DNA of 64,000 nt from Gluconobacter cerevisiae (GTDB taxonomy: Bacteria; Pseudomonadota; Alphaproteobacteria; Acetobacterales; Acetobacteraceae). The DNA lies in contig NZ_JABCQO010000002.1 of assembly GCF_015244675.1 (NCBI RefSeq), positions 370,233-434,232 on the forward strand, given 5' to 3'. Made by a program: the position numbers and the translations under genes. The notes below the pieces were generated by a model. That model made no database searches and was not told where the DNA came from. It worked only from the letters and a program-made list of their open reading frames with translations. Below, in pieces: positions 8,952-18,116 of the stretch; position 1 is the stretch's first letter; each line of letters begins with the position of its first letter.

Positions 8952-10508
8952 TCAGCGGGTGCGTCTGCGGTTCAGGCGTGACTGGAAAGCCACGGCGACG
9001 TCGCGCAGGCGCACCACCTTCAAGGCATCGAGCGTCATGACATAGACCAGCATACCAAAGACGATCAGGGCCATGAGCATGCTGAATCGCCACACGCCGT
9101 GCCAGGAAGGCAGGTCGGGTGCTGCGAGTTTTTCTGAAGCCGCGACCCAGAGCGCCATCATGACGGCGGCCCCCGTAATGCGGAGCGCGCGCCCTTTGAG
9201 GAGCGGGTCTGCGATGAATAGGCCACGCCGGTGCAGAATGATGGCGAGGAGGGTGCAGTTGACGAAAGCGGCAACCGTGCTGGCTAGTGGCGGCCCGATA
9301 TGGCCCAGCGGGCGATACAGCAGCAGGTTGAGGACGAGGTTCAGGCCCAGGGTGAAGAACCCGATACGAACAGGTGTGACGGTGTCGCCTTCCGCGAAAA
9401 AGGCTGGAGAGAGAACCTTGATGAGAACGAAGGCGGGCAGACCGAGCGCGTAGGCCTGAAGGCACTGACCGGAAAGGAGAGCGTCCGCGACGGTAAAATG
9501 GCCGTAGCTGAAAAGAGCGGCCATGATGGGGAAGGCGAGGACGATCATGCCGATCATGGCGGGCAGCGTCAGGAGCAGTGTGTAGTCGATGGCGCGGTTG
9601 ACGCTGGAATGGACGGCAGCGCGGTCGTTATTGGCGATATGGCGGGTCAGGAGCGGCAGGAGGGCCGTCCCGGCCGCCGAGCCCAGAACGCCGAGGGGAA
9701 GCTGGTTGATGCGGTCCGCGAAATACAGGATCGAAGGCGTTCCCACAGGCAGATGGGTTGCGATGATCATGTCCACGGTCAGGTTGATCTGCGTGACGCC
9801 GGAGCCGACAAGGCCCGGCCCCATGCGGCGCAGGAGCGCCCGCATGTCTGCTGACAGGCTGGGCCATGTCAGATGTGGTCCCATGCCTGCGCGGTGGGCG
9901 GCCCAGTAGAGGGCGCCAAACTGCACGATGCCGGAGAGCGTCACGCCCCAGGCGCTCACGACGGCGGTATTGTGCCAGACCAGAGCGCCAAGAAGAATTG
10001 CCGCAATGCCGATGATGTTAAAGGTGACATACGCAGCGGCGGCGGCGGTGAATTTCCCCAGACCATTGAGAATGCCCGAAACAAGGGCAGCGCCGCAGAT
10101 CAGCAGCATGTAGGGGAAAGTGATTCGCGACAGATGCACCGCGATTTCAAAACGGGTGCCGGTGAGGCCCGAACCGATGAAACTCACGACCAGCGGCATG
10201 AAGATTTCGGCAAGAACGGTCAGCAGCGCAAGCCACAGCATCAGGCCGGAGAGCGCCTGACCAGCGAAGCGCAGCGCGGGCTGTGGGCCTTTTGTTTCGT
10301 AACGCTCGGTGAACATCGGCACGAACGCGGCGTTGAACGCGCCCTCGCCGAAAAGACGCCGGAACATGTTGGGCAGCCTTAGTGCGATCAGGTAGGCGTC
10401 CTGAACGGGGCCGGCACCAAGGAACGCGGCGAGAAGCTGGTCACGAACGAGGCCGAGCACACGCGAAAGCATGGTCCAGCTGCCGACTGTCAGGAAATTG
10501 CGAAGCAT
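8952..10508 (-). CDS. murJ: Lipid II flippase MurJ
   Basis: A 518-residue polytopic membrane protein with the N-terminal signature MLRNFLTVGSWTMLSRVLG and the sequence FRRLFGEGAFNAAFVPMF, both characteristic of MurJ (MVF family). About 14 hydrophobic segments run to the C-terminus, as expected. MurJ moves the peptidoglycan precursor lipid II across the inner membrane. The gene heads a leftward group with mutS and glnD. The start is the ATG at 10508. Confidence 0.95.
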   Translation of the reverse strand: MLRNFLTVGSWTMLSRVLGLVRDQLLAAFLGAGPVQDAYLIALRLPNMFRRLFGEGAFNAAFVPMFTERYETKGPQPALRFAGQALSGLMLWLALLTVLAEIFMPLVVSFIGSGLTGTRFEIAVHLSRITFPYMLLICGAALVSGILNGLGKFTAAAAAYVTFNIIGIAAILLGALVWHNTAVVSAWGVTLSGIVQFGALYWAAHRAGMGPHLTWPSLSADMRALLRRMGPGLVGSGVTQINLTVDMIIATHLPVGTPSILYFADRINQLPLGVLGSAAGTALLPLLTRHIANNDRAAVHSSVNRAIDYTLLLTLPAMIGMIVLAFPIMAALFSYGHFTVADALLSGQCLQAYALGLPAFVLIKVLSPAFFAEGDTVTPVRIGFFTLGLNLVLNLLLYRPLGHIGPPLASTVAAFVNCTLLAIILHRRGLFIADPLLKGRALRITGAAVMMALWVAASEKLAAPDLPSWHGVWRFSMLMALIVFGMLVYVMTLDALKVVRLRDVAVAFQSRLNRRRTR

Positions 10509-10584
10509 TTCCTGATCCTAGCCTATCATTCAGCGCCGCGACATATGCTCCGTGACAGGAAAAACACGCCGTGGCGGATTGGCC

Positions 10585-10830
10585 TCAGCGCAGGATCGTT
10601 TCGCGGTTGTACGGGGTCGTCGTGGTGCGCTGCGACTGGCCCATGCTGGGGCGGACGGCGGCAAGACCGATGCAGAGCAGCGTGACTTCCAGCATCAGCA
10701 TGGCGCTGGCCCAGAAAATGCCGGACAGGCCGAGAAATGACGTGACGTGATGCGCCACGGCCGGGGTCAGGGCGCCGAGGGCTGCAACCACCAGAAGGGG
10801 CAGGATTGGACGGAGTACTGAATCCTTCAT
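10585..10830 (-). CDS. Small two-helix membrane protein, unknown
   Basis: An 81-residue protein starting at ATG 10830, chosen because GGAG lies in ACAGGAGATTCGTT directly upstream; an in-frame start 20 codons earlier lacks this. Two hydrophobic segments (PILPLLVVAALGALTP and a second around IFWASAMLMLEVTLLCIGLA) suggest a hairpin in the inner membrane, followed by a short Gln/Thr/Arg-rich tail. I do not recognise the family. It lies 76 bp upstream of murJ in the same direction, and downstream of gpx with a terminator between. Confidence 0.65.
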   Translation of the reverse strand: MKDSVLRPILPLLVVAALGALTPAVAHHVTSFLGLSGIFWASAMLMLEVTLLCIGLAAVRPSMGQSQRTTTTPYNRETILR

Positions 10831-10892
10831 AACGAATCTCCTGTCACATTTCTGACTTGAACTGTGACGGATTTCGATACGGATATTCAAGG

Positions 10893-10938
10893 AAAAAAGA
10901 CGGCAGCCCGTATCTTTCCTGTGTGAGGACGGGCCGTC
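10893..10938 (-). terminator. Rho-independent terminator after gpx
   Basis: On the minus strand GACGGC (complement of 10933-10938) pairs with GCCGTC (complement of 10899-10904), with extra pairing of the neighbouring CCGT/ACGG, followed by six T (complement of 10893-10898). The stem overlaps the gpx stop codon. Confidence 0.65.
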
Positions 10939-11431
10939 AGTTGCTCAGGATGACCTTGCGGATGGCTTCTTCGACCCGGTTGGAGGCGGGTTTGACCAGT
11001 GGTGTGAACCAGTTGGCGAGATTGCCGTCGCGATCGATCAGGTATTTGTAGAAATTCCAGCGCGGTCGGGCGAGGAAACCGCCCTGCTTATCAAGCCACT
11101 GAAAAACAGGCGTGATTTCTGGGCCACGGACATGCTGCTTGGCGGTCATGGGAAAAGAGACGCCGTAATTGCGGTAACAGAAGGTCTTGATGTCTTCCCC
11201 AGAGCCGGGTTCCTGCTCGCCGAAATCGTTGGACGGAACGCCGATGACCATCAGGCCGTCGGACGTGTCGCGGCCATAGCGGGACCAGACATGCTGGAGG
11301 TCTTCATATTGCGGGGTAAAGCCGCATTTGGAGGCTGTGTTGACAATCAGCAATGGTCGTCCGCGATAGGCCGAAAGGTCGATCGTATCGCCGGACAGGC
11401 CGGGGAGGCTGAAATCATAGGCACAGGTCAT
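10937..11431 (-). CDS. Glutathione peroxidase family protein
   Basis: A 164-residue cytoplasmic protein with the family signature LIVNTASKCGFTPQYEDL; Cys36 is the peroxidatic cysteine in place of selenocysteine. The later landmarks WNFYKYLIDRDG (catalytic Trp-Asn pair) and FPMTAKQHVRG are present. It reduces hydrogen peroxide or lipid hydroperoxides with glutathione or, more often in bacteria, thioredoxin as donor. It is a single transcription unit with a terminator at its end. The product is clear; the donor cannot be told from sequence. Confidence 0.93.
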   Translation of the reverse strand: MTCAYDFSLPGLSGDTIDLSAYRGRPLLIVNTASKCGFTPQYEDLQHVWSRYGRDTSDGLMVIGVPSNDFGEQEPGSGEDIKTFCYRNYGVSFPMTAKQHVRGPEITPVFQWLDKQGGFLARPRWNFYKYLIDRDGNLANWFTPLVKPASNRVEEAIRKVILSN

Positions 11432-11578
11432 GGGGCGTTTCCCTATCAGTCGGGCGGCATTCTAGCGGCTCGGACGCTCGCAGGCGAGAGAGGAGGGGTG
11501 GACAGAACGTGACATGATGGACAGGTTCGGGTCGTTTCAGGTTCAGTTCTACCTGTTTTTCATAAGGAGTTTGCCTGA

Positions 11579-12784
11579 GTGATCCTGCGCGTCCTTTTCG
11601 GCATGGCCGGGCTTCTGTTTCTGGGGGCGCTCCTGTCCACCAACCGCCGGGCCATCGACTGGGCGCTGGTGGGGCGGGCGTTGCTGTTGCAGGTGCTGAT
11701 TGCGGCAGTGGTGCTGTGGGTTCCGGCAGGCGCGCATGGACTGCATGTCGTGTCCGATGCTGTGACGAAGATTCTGTCTTTCGGGGATGTGGGCAGTGCG
11801 TTTCTGTTTGGTGGTCTCGTGGGGCCGAAAATGGATGGATTGTTCGGCAATGGCGGCTTCGTCTTTGCGCTGAAGGTGCTGCCGGAGATCGTCTATGTCG
11901 CCGCACTTCTGGGACTTTTGCAGCACTGGGGCGTGCTGCAGTTCCTCTCGAAGCTGATTGGCGGAGCGCTCTCGCGGATCTTGGGAACAACAGGACTGGA
12001 ATCGTTTGCAGCGGTGCTGACGATCTTTCTGGGACAGAGCGAAATTCCGATCGCGCTTCAGACCTGTCTTGCAGAAATGTCGGAGGGGGAACTGGCGACG
12101 GTTCTGTGCAGCGGAACATCGTCCATCGCGGGGTCTGTGCTGGCGGGATATGCGTCCCTGGGTGTGCCGATGGAGAACCTGCTGGCGGCGTCTTTCATGG
12201 CCATTCCGGGCGGGTTGCTGTTTTCACGCATTCTGTTTCCGGGGCCGCGCCGGTCTGACGCGCAGATTGCAGGCGCGGATCATGGGCACCACAGCATGTT
12301 CGAGGCCATCGCCGATGGCGCGATGAATGGTGCAAAGATCGCGGTGGCGGTGGGGTCTGTCCTGATTGCCTTCGTAGGGCTGATTGCGCTGGCAAATGGG
12401 CTTCTCGGTGCGGTCGGGCTGTCGCTGTCGTGGATTCTGGGCATGGTATTTGCGCCTTTTGCCTGGCTGCTTGGCGTGCCGTGGAGCGAGTGTGTCGTGG
12501 CGGGGGGGCTGTTGGGGCAGAAGATCGCATTCAATGAGTTCGTGGCCTATGTGAACCTGTCTCCGCTGATCCATGCCCATGCGCTGTCTCAGCGGACAAT
12601 CACGATCCTGTCCTTTGCCCTCTGTGGATTTGCGAATATTTCGACGATCGGCATTCTGATTGGCGCGTTCGGAAGTGCGGAGCCACGGCGTCGCACGGAT
12701 GTGGCGTCGCTTGCGGTGCGGGCTGTTGTGGCGGGAACGCTGTCCAATGCGATGAGCGCGGTTATTGCGGGGCTCTTTGTCTGA
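11579..12784 (+). CDS. Concentrative nucleoside transporter (NupC/CNT family)
   Basis: A 401-residue membrane protein. It begins with GTG at 11579, preceded by AAGGAG nine bases upstream. CNT family landmarks: FGDVGSAFLFGG, FVFALKVLPEIVYVAALLGLL, TIFLGQSEIPIAL (substrate and Na+/H+ site), FMAIPGGLLFSRILFP and QKIAFNEFVAYVNL. Members import nucleosides by ion symport across the inner membrane. It stands alone between divergent gpx and co-directional sodC. Confidence 0.93.
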   Translation: MILRVLFGMAGLLFLGALLSTNRRAIDWALVGRALLLQVLIAAVVLWVPAGAHGLHVVSDAVTKILSFGDVGSAFLFGGLVGPKMDGLFGNGGFVFALKVLPEIVYVAALLGLLQHWGVLQFLSKLIGGALSRILGTTGLESFAAVLTIFLGQSEIPIALQTCLAEMSEGELATVLCSGTSSIAGSVLAGYASLGVPMENLLAASFMAIPGGLLFSRILFPGPRRSDAQIAGADHGHHSMFEAIADGAMNGAKIAVAVGSVLIAFVGLIALANGLLGAVGLSLSWILGMVFAPFAWLLGVPWSECVVAGGLLGQKIAFNEFVAYVNLSPLIHAHALSQRTITILSFALCGFANISTIGILIGAFGSAEPRRRTDVASLAVRAVVAGTLSNAMSAVIAGLFV

Positions 12785-12836
12785 TTTTCGGCGGATCACG
12801 AATCTCTGATCGGAAGATTTGCCTGACCTAAGCTAA

Positions 12837-12855
12837 GATGAGAATAGTTATCATC
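12837..12855. promoter_or_regulatory. Fur-box-like operator upstream of sodC
   Basis: GATGAGAATAGTTATCATC matches 13 of 19 positions of the classical Fur box GATAATGATAATCATTATC and sits inside a symmetric AGATGA...TCATCT element (12836-12856). It ends 26 bp before the sodC start codon, a position that could block transcription. Assignment is by eye. Confidence 0.45.
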
Positions 12856-12881
12856 TGACTTTACAAAGACTGTGAGTTCCC

Positions 12882-13406
12882 ATGCGTCGTTCCGGATTAC
12901 TGACCCTTCTTCTGGCCTCCGCCATAGCCATCCCTTCTCTGGCCTGTGCGGCAGACAGCGTTTCGGGAGAACTGAAAGGAACGGATGGCGCGTCTCATGG
13001 GATCGTGACCGTGACGGATGCGCCAAAGGGCGTTCTGCTGCGCCTTCAGGTGCAGGGGCTGACGCCGGGCTGGCACGGCATTCATTTTCATGAAAAGGGC
13101 AATTGCGCGGCCCCGAAATTCACCAGCGCGGGCGCGCATGTTCATGCGACAACGCCGGTGGTGCATGGTCTGCTGAAAGCGGATGCGAATGACGCCGGAG
13201 ATCTGCCGAATCTGTATGTCGCACCGGACGGGACCGCGACGGTGGAGCTTTATTCCACGCTGGTTTCGCTGAAGGGCGGCAAATCCCTGCCTGCGCTGAT
13301 GGATGCCGACGGTGCATCTGTGGTGGTGCATGCCAAGCCGGATGATTACCAGACCCAGCCGATTGGCGGTTCGGGCGATCGAGTGGCCTGCGCCGTTCTT
13401 CACTGA
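12882..13406 (+). CDS. sodC: Periplasmic Cu,Zn superoxide dismutase
   Basis: A 174-residue precursor with a Sec signal peptide (hydrophobic LLTLLLASAIAIP, cleavage after ACA near residue 23). Metal-binding motifs are intact: WHGIHFHEKGNC (two Cu ligands and the first disulfide Cys), AGAHVHATTPVVHG (bridging and Zn histidines), and VVVHAKPDDY (last Cu His). The second disulfide Cys is in RVACAVLH at the end. It removes superoxide in the periplasm, relevant to an obligate aerobe with a busy periplasmic oxidation chain. It lies convergent to gpsA, 9 bp apart. Confidence 0.95.
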   Translation: MRRSGLLTLLLASAIAIPSLACAADSVSGELKGTDGASHGIVTVTDAPKGVLLRLQVQGLTPGWHGIHFHEKGNCAAPKFTSAGAHVHATTPVVHGLLKADANDAGDLPNLYVAPDGTATVELYSTLVSLKGGKSLPALMDADGASVVVHAKPDDYQTQPIGGSGDRVACAVLH

Positions 13407-13415
13407 GGCGCGGCG

Positions 13416-14390
13416 TTATTCCCGGGTCGGGGGGCGGTCCAGCAGAAGATGGCGCGCTTCCTCGATCGAAACGCCTTCGTTAAGGAGGCGGGTGACGGTT
13501 TCAATGATCGGTACCCGCACGTTATGTTTGCGGGCGAGGGCGAGCATGGCGGGGGCGGTCAGAACGCCTTCCGCAACTGTCGTGCGCGAAGCGAGAATAT
13601 CCGCGAGCGGGCGACCTTCACCGAGTTCGAGCCCAACACTGTAATTGCGTGAACCGCGACCGGTGCAGGTCAGAATAAGATCCCCCATGCCCGCAAGCCC
13701 CGCAAGCGTGCTGGCGCGGCCTCCAATGGCTTCGGCAAGGCGGCCGATTTCGGCGACGGCACGGGTGATCAGAGCCGCGCGGGCGTTTTCGCCCAATCCA
13801 GCGCCGATCGTGATGCCTGCGCCGATGGCAATGACGTTCTTGGCGGCTCCTGCAAGCTGAACACCGGTGGCGTCATCGCTGGCGTAAAGACGAAAACTGG
13901 ATGTGTTGAGAAGCGCCGTGAGGGTCTGTGCAAGAGCAAGGTCAGCGCAGGCCAGCGTTGCGGCGGCGGGGAGTCCCTTGGCGATTTCGATGGCAAAGTT
14001 CGGACCGGAAAGAACGCCTGTCGGGCGGTTCGGCATGGTCTGGGCCAGCACATCGAGCGGCAGGAGGGCGGTGGCCTGTTCCAGCCCCTTGCAGCAGGTC
14101 ACGACCGGAACGGCCGGGTCGAGCACACTCTGAAGCCGCGTTGAGACATCGCGGGCGGTCTGCACCGGGGTCACGAGCAACACGACATCGGCTGTGTGTG
14201 GGAAATCGCCTGTGATGGTGACGGTGTCGGGCAGGGGGATTTCAGGCAGACGCGGCAGGGTGCGGGTTCCCGGCGGGACCGGGTTTCGCATCCAGAGCGT
14301 GACGTCCGCGCCAGTGGCCGCCATGGCGCAGGCCAGCGCGGTTCCCCAGGCTCCGGCGCCAATAACGGCGATATGCAGACGTCTGCTCAT
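13416..14390 (-). CDS. gpsA: Glycerol-3-phosphate dehydrogenase [NAD(P)+]
   Basis: A 324-residue cytoplasmic enzyme with the Rossmann loop GAGAWGTALA at 11-20, the GpsA motif VVTCCKGLEQAT, LSGPNFAIEIAKGLPAA and the C-terminal catalytic region VQLAGAAKNVIAIGAGI with the active-site Lys, then GLAGMGDLILTCTGRGSRN. It reduces dihydroxyacetone phosphate to sn-glycerol 3-phosphate for phospholipid synthesis. The start lies 2 bp after the rlmJ stop, so tsaD-rlmJ-gpsA reads as one leftward operon. The tsaD-gpsA pairing is common in alphaproteobacteria. Confidence 0.96.
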   Translation of the reverse strand: MSRRLHIAVIGAGAWGTALACAMAATGADVTLWMRNPVPPGTRTLPRLPEIPLPDTVTITGDFPHTADVVLLVTPVQTARDVSTRLQSVLDPAVPVVTCCKGLEQATALLPLDVLAQTMPNRPTGVLSGPNFAIEIAKGLPAAATLACADLALAQTLTALLNTSSFRLYASDDATGVQLAGAAKNVIAIGAGITIGAGLGENARAALITRAVAEIGRLAEAIGGRASTLAGLAGMGDLILTCTGRGSRNYSVGLELGEGRPLADILASRTTVAEGVLTAPAMLALARKHNVRVPIIETVTRLLNEGVSIEEARHLLLDRPPTRE

Positions 14391-14392
14391 GA

Positions 14393-15232
14393 TTATTCCT
14401 CTGCAAGCCGTTCGATAGTGATCTGGATATCTTCCGCGTCAGGAGAACGCAGGCCGACAGCAAGAGATTCGAGAATATTGCGCGCTTCGTCCTCGAAGCC
14501 GAACGGCGCGTTAACGACCAGCAGACCACAACCGTTCAGACGTGACGGATCGACCGGCGGACGCAGCAGAAACTCGCAGGCGAGCATATCCCGGATGCCT
14601 GCATCCTGAAGCGCCGTATAGAAGGCCCGCACGGGTGTGCGGTGCTTGATCGGGTACCAGACGGCGACGATCCCGGCGCGGAAACGATTGCGGATCAGGG
14701 CAACTGCCTCTGCACAGCGCGCGAAATCGTCTGGTTTTTCAAACGGCGGGTCAATAAGAACGAGACCGCGCTTGAAGTCCTTGGGTGGCAGGAGCGCACG
14801 CAGGGCCTCGTAACCGTCACGATGATGAACGGCGGCCTGCGGGTCGGCATGAAAAAGGCGTCGAAGGGGTCGCACGTCTTCAGGGTGCAGTTCGCAGGCG
14901 ATAAGCTGATCTTGCGGGCGCAGTTCGGCGCGGGCGAAAGCGGGGGAGCCGGGGTAGCGGTGTCGGTCCTGCACATTGGGGCGGACGGCGTCGAGATATT
15001 CCGCAAGTGGTGCTGCGGCCGGACTGTTCAGAAGCTGGCCGATGCCTGCACGCCATTCGCCGGTTTTTTCAGCTTCTTCGGACGTGAGATCATACCGGCC
15101 GCATCCTGCATGGGTATCGAGGACAAGGAAGCCCGCGGGTTTGCGCTTGAGCGCCCTGATGAGCGCCAAAAGCAGAGCATGCTTCATGCAGTCGGCGAAG
15201 TTTCCGGCGTGGTAGATGTGACGGTAGTTCAA
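14393..15232 (-). CDS. rlmJ: 23S rRNA (adenine2030-N6)-methyltransferase
   Basis: A 279-residue protein that opens with the RlmJ signature MNYRHIYHAGNFADCMKH, followed by LDTHAGCGRYDL (SAM-binding motif) and VLIDPPFE (catalytic DPPF motif of adenine-N6 methyltransferases). It methylates A2030 of 23S rRNA. It sits between tsaD and gpsA, with a 4-bp ATGA overlap to tsaD and 2 bp to gpsA. Confidence 0.95.
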   Translation of the reverse strand: MNYRHIYHAGNFADCMKHALLLALIRALKRKPAGFLVLDTHAGCGRYDLTSEEAEKTGEWRAGIGQLLNSPAAAPLAEYLDAVRPNVQDRHRYPGSPAFARAELRPQDQLIACELHPEDVRPLRRLFHADPQAAVHHRDGYEALRALLPPKDFKRGLVLIDPPFEKPDDFARCAEAVALIRNRFRAGIVAVWYPIKHRTPVRAFYTALQDAGIRDMLACEFLLRPPVDPSRLNGCGLLVVNAPFGFEDEARNILESLAVGLRSPDAEDIQITIERLAEE

Positions 15233-16326
15233 GAGAATTGTTCCGGGATGGCGGGAGTGCGTTCAGAGAGCGGCCAGCGGGGGCGGGCGGCGGTGTCGAT
15301 ATCGTTAGGCGTCTCGCCTGCATGAAGACGCTCAAGCGCAGCCCATGCGACCATCACTGCATTGTCCGTACACAGCCGCAGGGGCGGGGCGAAGAAAGGG
15401 ATGCCGTGACTGGAGGCGACCTGTTCGAGCGCATGACGCAGGGTTTTGTTGGCCGCGACGCCACCCGCTACGACGAGGGCCGTGGCATTCGGGCTGAGGG
15501 CGAGGGCATGCTCGGCACGGTCGGCCATCACATCCGCCACCGCGCGCTGGAAGGAGGCGGCGACGTCTGCGGCGAACTGGCGCGGCAGGGCATCGCGCGT
15601 TCCGGTCGGGTCCTGCGTGTCGATCAGGCGATTGACAGCGGTTTTCAGGCCCGAAAAGGAGAAATCGCAGCCTTCGCGGCCCTTGAGCGGACGGGGAAGT
15701 GCATAGGCATCGTCCCGGCCTTCGGTGGCAAGTTTTTCCAGTGCAGGACCGCCGGGCCAGCCAAGACCAAGCATTTTGGCAACCTTGTCGAAGGCTTCAC
15801 CGGCGGCATCGTCGATCGTACCGCCTAGGCGGACATAGTGGCCCGTCTGTTCGACCGACACGCACTGGCAGTGGCCGCCCGAGACAAGCATCGTCAGGTA
15901 GGGAAAGTGAAGCGCCGCTCCAAGGCTGGGGAGCCGGGGCGTGAGGATATGGGCTTCGATATGGTTCACGGCCATGAAAGGCCGCTTCAACGCCATGGCC
16001 AGTCCCTTGGCGTAGGAACTGCCAACAATCAGGCCACCAATCAGACCCGGACCGGTCGTGCCGGCGAAAATATCGATGTCGGCGAGCGTCAGAGACGCTT
16101 TTTTCAGGACTTCCGCCACCAGAGCGGGCAGGGCGTCCAGATGCGCGCGGGCTGCAATTTCCGGGACCACACCGCCGAGAATGGCGTGATCGGTCTGGGA
16201 CAGCACGCATTCGGCCAGAATGGTGCCGTCATAAGCGAGGATGGCGCAGGCCGTATCATCGCAGGACGTCTCGATTGCGAGAAGGCGGCCTACGGATGTG
16301 GAAGAATGGATGGAGGGGGCTGACAT
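15229..16326 (-). CDS. tsaD: tRNA threonylcarbamoyladenosine synthase subunit TsaD
   Basis: A 365-residue member of the Kae1/TsaD/YgjD family. It has the N-terminal ATP motif LLAIETSCDDTACAI, the metal ligand motif VNHIEAH, LVSGGHCQCV and GWPGGPALEKLA. With TsaB and TsaE it transfers threonylcarbamoyl to A37 of tRNAs that read ANN codons. The gene is first in the leftward tsaD-rlmJ-gpsA group and is divergent from hemC with about 66 bp between the start codons. Confidence 0.97.
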   Translation of the reverse strand: MSAPSIHSSTSVGRLLAIETSCDDTACAILAYDGTILAECVLSQTDHAILGGVVPEIAARAHLDALPALVAEVLKKASLTLADIDIFAGTTGPGLIGGLIVGSSYAKGLAMALKRPFMAVNHIEAHILTPRLPSLGAALHFPYLTMLVSGGHCQCVSVEQTGHYVRLGGTIDDAAGEAFDKVAKMLGLGWPGGPALEKLATEGRDDAYALPRPLKGREGCDFSFSGLKTAVNRLIDTQDPTGTRDALPRQFAADVAASFQRAVADVMADRAEHALALSPNATALVVAGGVAANKTLRHALEQVASSHGIPFFAPPLRLCTDNAVMVAWAALERLHAGETPNDIDTAARPRWPLSERTPAIPEQFS

Positions 16327-16392
16327 GCCCTTATTATGGCCGAGTCTGTCATATCATGACAGTCCTGTGTGAATGGGCTAAAGCTGCCGTTC

Positions 16393-17442
16393 ATGAATGC
16401 TCCCGTCCTGCCTTCCGATGCGCTCCAGCGAGTTGCAGCGGAAGCCGTCCGCCGTTCCCATGCCGCTGAGCCGCCGACTGGCCGCAAGCTCCCTCTTCGT
16501 GTCGGGTCGCGGGCGTCGCCGCTGGCGCTGGTCCAGACGCGCAATTTCCTGACGCGCCTGACACGGTTCTGCCCGGTCCTGCGCGATATGGGTGCGTTTC
16601 AGGAATACCAGATCAGCACAGAAGGCGACCGCAATCAGGTCCAGCGGCTGGCTGAAATTGGCGGTAAAGGTCTGTTTGCCAAGGAAATCCACGAAGCACT
16701 GGCAGCCGGACGGATTGATTTCGCCGTGCACAGCCTCAAGGATCTGGAAACCAATCTGCCGCCGGGCCTCGTGCTGGCCTGCACACTCAAGCGTGAGGAC
16801 GCGCGCGATGCGCTGATCCTGCGGGACCGGACCGTAAAGATCGATCCGGAACGTCCGTATGACTGTCTGCCCGAAGGCGCGTTGATCGGATGTGCGTCCG
16901 TGCGGCGTCAGGCACAGATGCTGCATGTCCGTCCGGATCTGCGGTTTGGCCTGTTGCGCGGCAACGTGCAGACGCGACTGGACAAGTTGCGGGCCGGAGC
17001 GTGCGATGCGACGCTTCTGGCACTGGCAGGTCTGCGTCGTCTGGGCATGGAAGACCGTGTAGATGTGGTGTTCGAGCCGCATCAGATGCTGCCGGCCTCG
17101 GGTCAGGGGATCGTTGGCGTGACGGTTCGTGAGAGCGATCTGGAACTGCGTGAACTACTATCTGCAATCGAAGACCCGGAGGCCCGGGCGGTTTCGACAG
17201 CCGAACGCGCACTTCTGGCGGAGCTTGATGGCTCCTGCCGGACGCCGATCGGAGGCTATGCCCGGATCGAGAAGGGCGTGCTGAAGCTGACGGGCATGAT
17301 TGCAAGCGAGGACGGGACGTTCCTGTTGCAGCGTCACATCGAAGGCGCACCGCTTGAAGCCGCCCGGATGGGGACGGAGCTCGCGGACGAACTGCGCCGC
17401 GATACACCGTCCAACATTTTTGAAGACATGAGGCGTCCCTGA
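16393..17442 (+). CDS. hemC: Porphobilinogen deaminase (hydroxymethylbilane synthase)
   Basis: A 349-residue enzyme. The N-terminal LPLRVGSRASPLALVQT, then EIGGKGLFAKEIHEAL and FAVHSLKDLET (catalytic Asp), and GLLRGNVQTRLDKL are all diagnostic. The dipyrromethane cofactor attaches to Cys282 in LDGSCRTPIGGY. It joins four porphobilinogen molecules into hydroxymethylbilane in haem synthesis. I use the ATG at 16393; a GTG 24 bp earlier is in frame and cannot be excluded. hemD follows after 17 bp. Confidence 0.97.
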   Translation: MNAPVLPSDALQRVAAEAVRRSHAAEPPTGRKLPLRVGSRASPLALVQTRNFLTRLTRFCPVLRDMGAFQEYQISTEGDRNQVQRLAEIGGKGLFAKEIHEALAAGRIDFAVHSLKDLETNLPPGLVLACTLKREDARDALILRDRTVKIDPERPYDCLPEGALIGCASVRRQAQMLHVRPDLRFGLLRGNVQTRLDKLRAGACDATLLALAGLRRLGMEDRVDVVFEPHQMLPASGQGIVGVTVRESDLELRELLSAIEDPEARAVSTAERALLAELDGSCRTPIGGYARIEKGVLKLTGMIASEDGTFLLQRHIEGAPLEAARMGTELADELRRDTPSNIFEDMRRP

Positions 17443-17459
17443 CGCTTCTATCGGACCGC

Positions 17460-18116
17460 GTGGTTCTGGTGACCCGGCCGGAGCCCGGACTGTCCGCTAC
17501 CATGGCGGAAGTCAGGGCGCTGGGCTGGCAGGCGATGGCATGCCCGATGCTGGACATCACGCCACTGGCGCCGGTAGCTCCTGAAAACTTCCGAGCCGCT
17601 CTGGTGACAAGCGCGAATGCGCTGCCTGCGCTGCGGGACTGGCCGAGGGATCGGCTGCTCGTTGCCGTGGGTGCCCAGACGGCGACGCGGGCGCGTCAGG
17701 CCGGATTCAGCCACGTTGAAGCGGCAGACGGAGATGCCCGGGCTTTGGCCCTATTCTGCCGGACGCGGGGCATTACGGGCGCGCATGTGCTTCTGGCCAG
17801 CGGCGAAGGCTACGGTTTGGATCTGGCAAGGGATCTGGATGTGCAGCGGGCGGAGGTTTATTCGGCCTGCAAGCGTGTGACCTTGCCGAATGAAGCGGCT
17901 GCGGCCCTGCGGGAGCAGCGAGTCGAAGCTGTTCTGCTGTATTCCGGGAAAACGGCGGAAGCGTTTCAGGAAGCGCTTGGAGCCGAAGACGTAACGGCGC
18001 TGTCTGCCGTACGGGCGCTCTGTTTGTCAGAGGCCATAGCCGCGCGCCTGAACCCTAAGGAATGGCGCGCGGTGACGTGGCCCGATCCGCTAAAGCAGCT
18101 CGGACCAGTAATCTGA
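17460..18116 (+). CDS. hemD: Uroporphyrinogen-III synthase
   Basis: A 218-residue protein with the loose HemD pattern: VVLVTRPEPGLSAT at the N-terminus, AALVTSANAL, VAVGAQTATRARQAGF, and GAHVLLASGEG in the second lobe. HemD sequences diverge widely, so position after hemC is strong support. It closes and isomerises the linear tetrapyrrole. The start is GTG at 17460; the open frame could extend to a CTG at 17439 overlapping hemC. The stop abuts the convergent secB stop. Confidence 0.88.
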   Translation: MVLVTRPEPGLSATMAEVRALGWQAMACPMLDITPLAPVAPENFRAALVTSANALPALRDWPRDRLLVAVGAQTATRARQAGFSHVEAADGDARALALFCRTRGITGAHVLLASGEGYGLDLARDLDVQRAEVYSACKRVTLPNEAAAALREQRVEAVLLYSGKTAEAFQEALGAEDVTALSAVRALCLSEAIAARLNPKEWRAVTWPDPLKQLGPVI

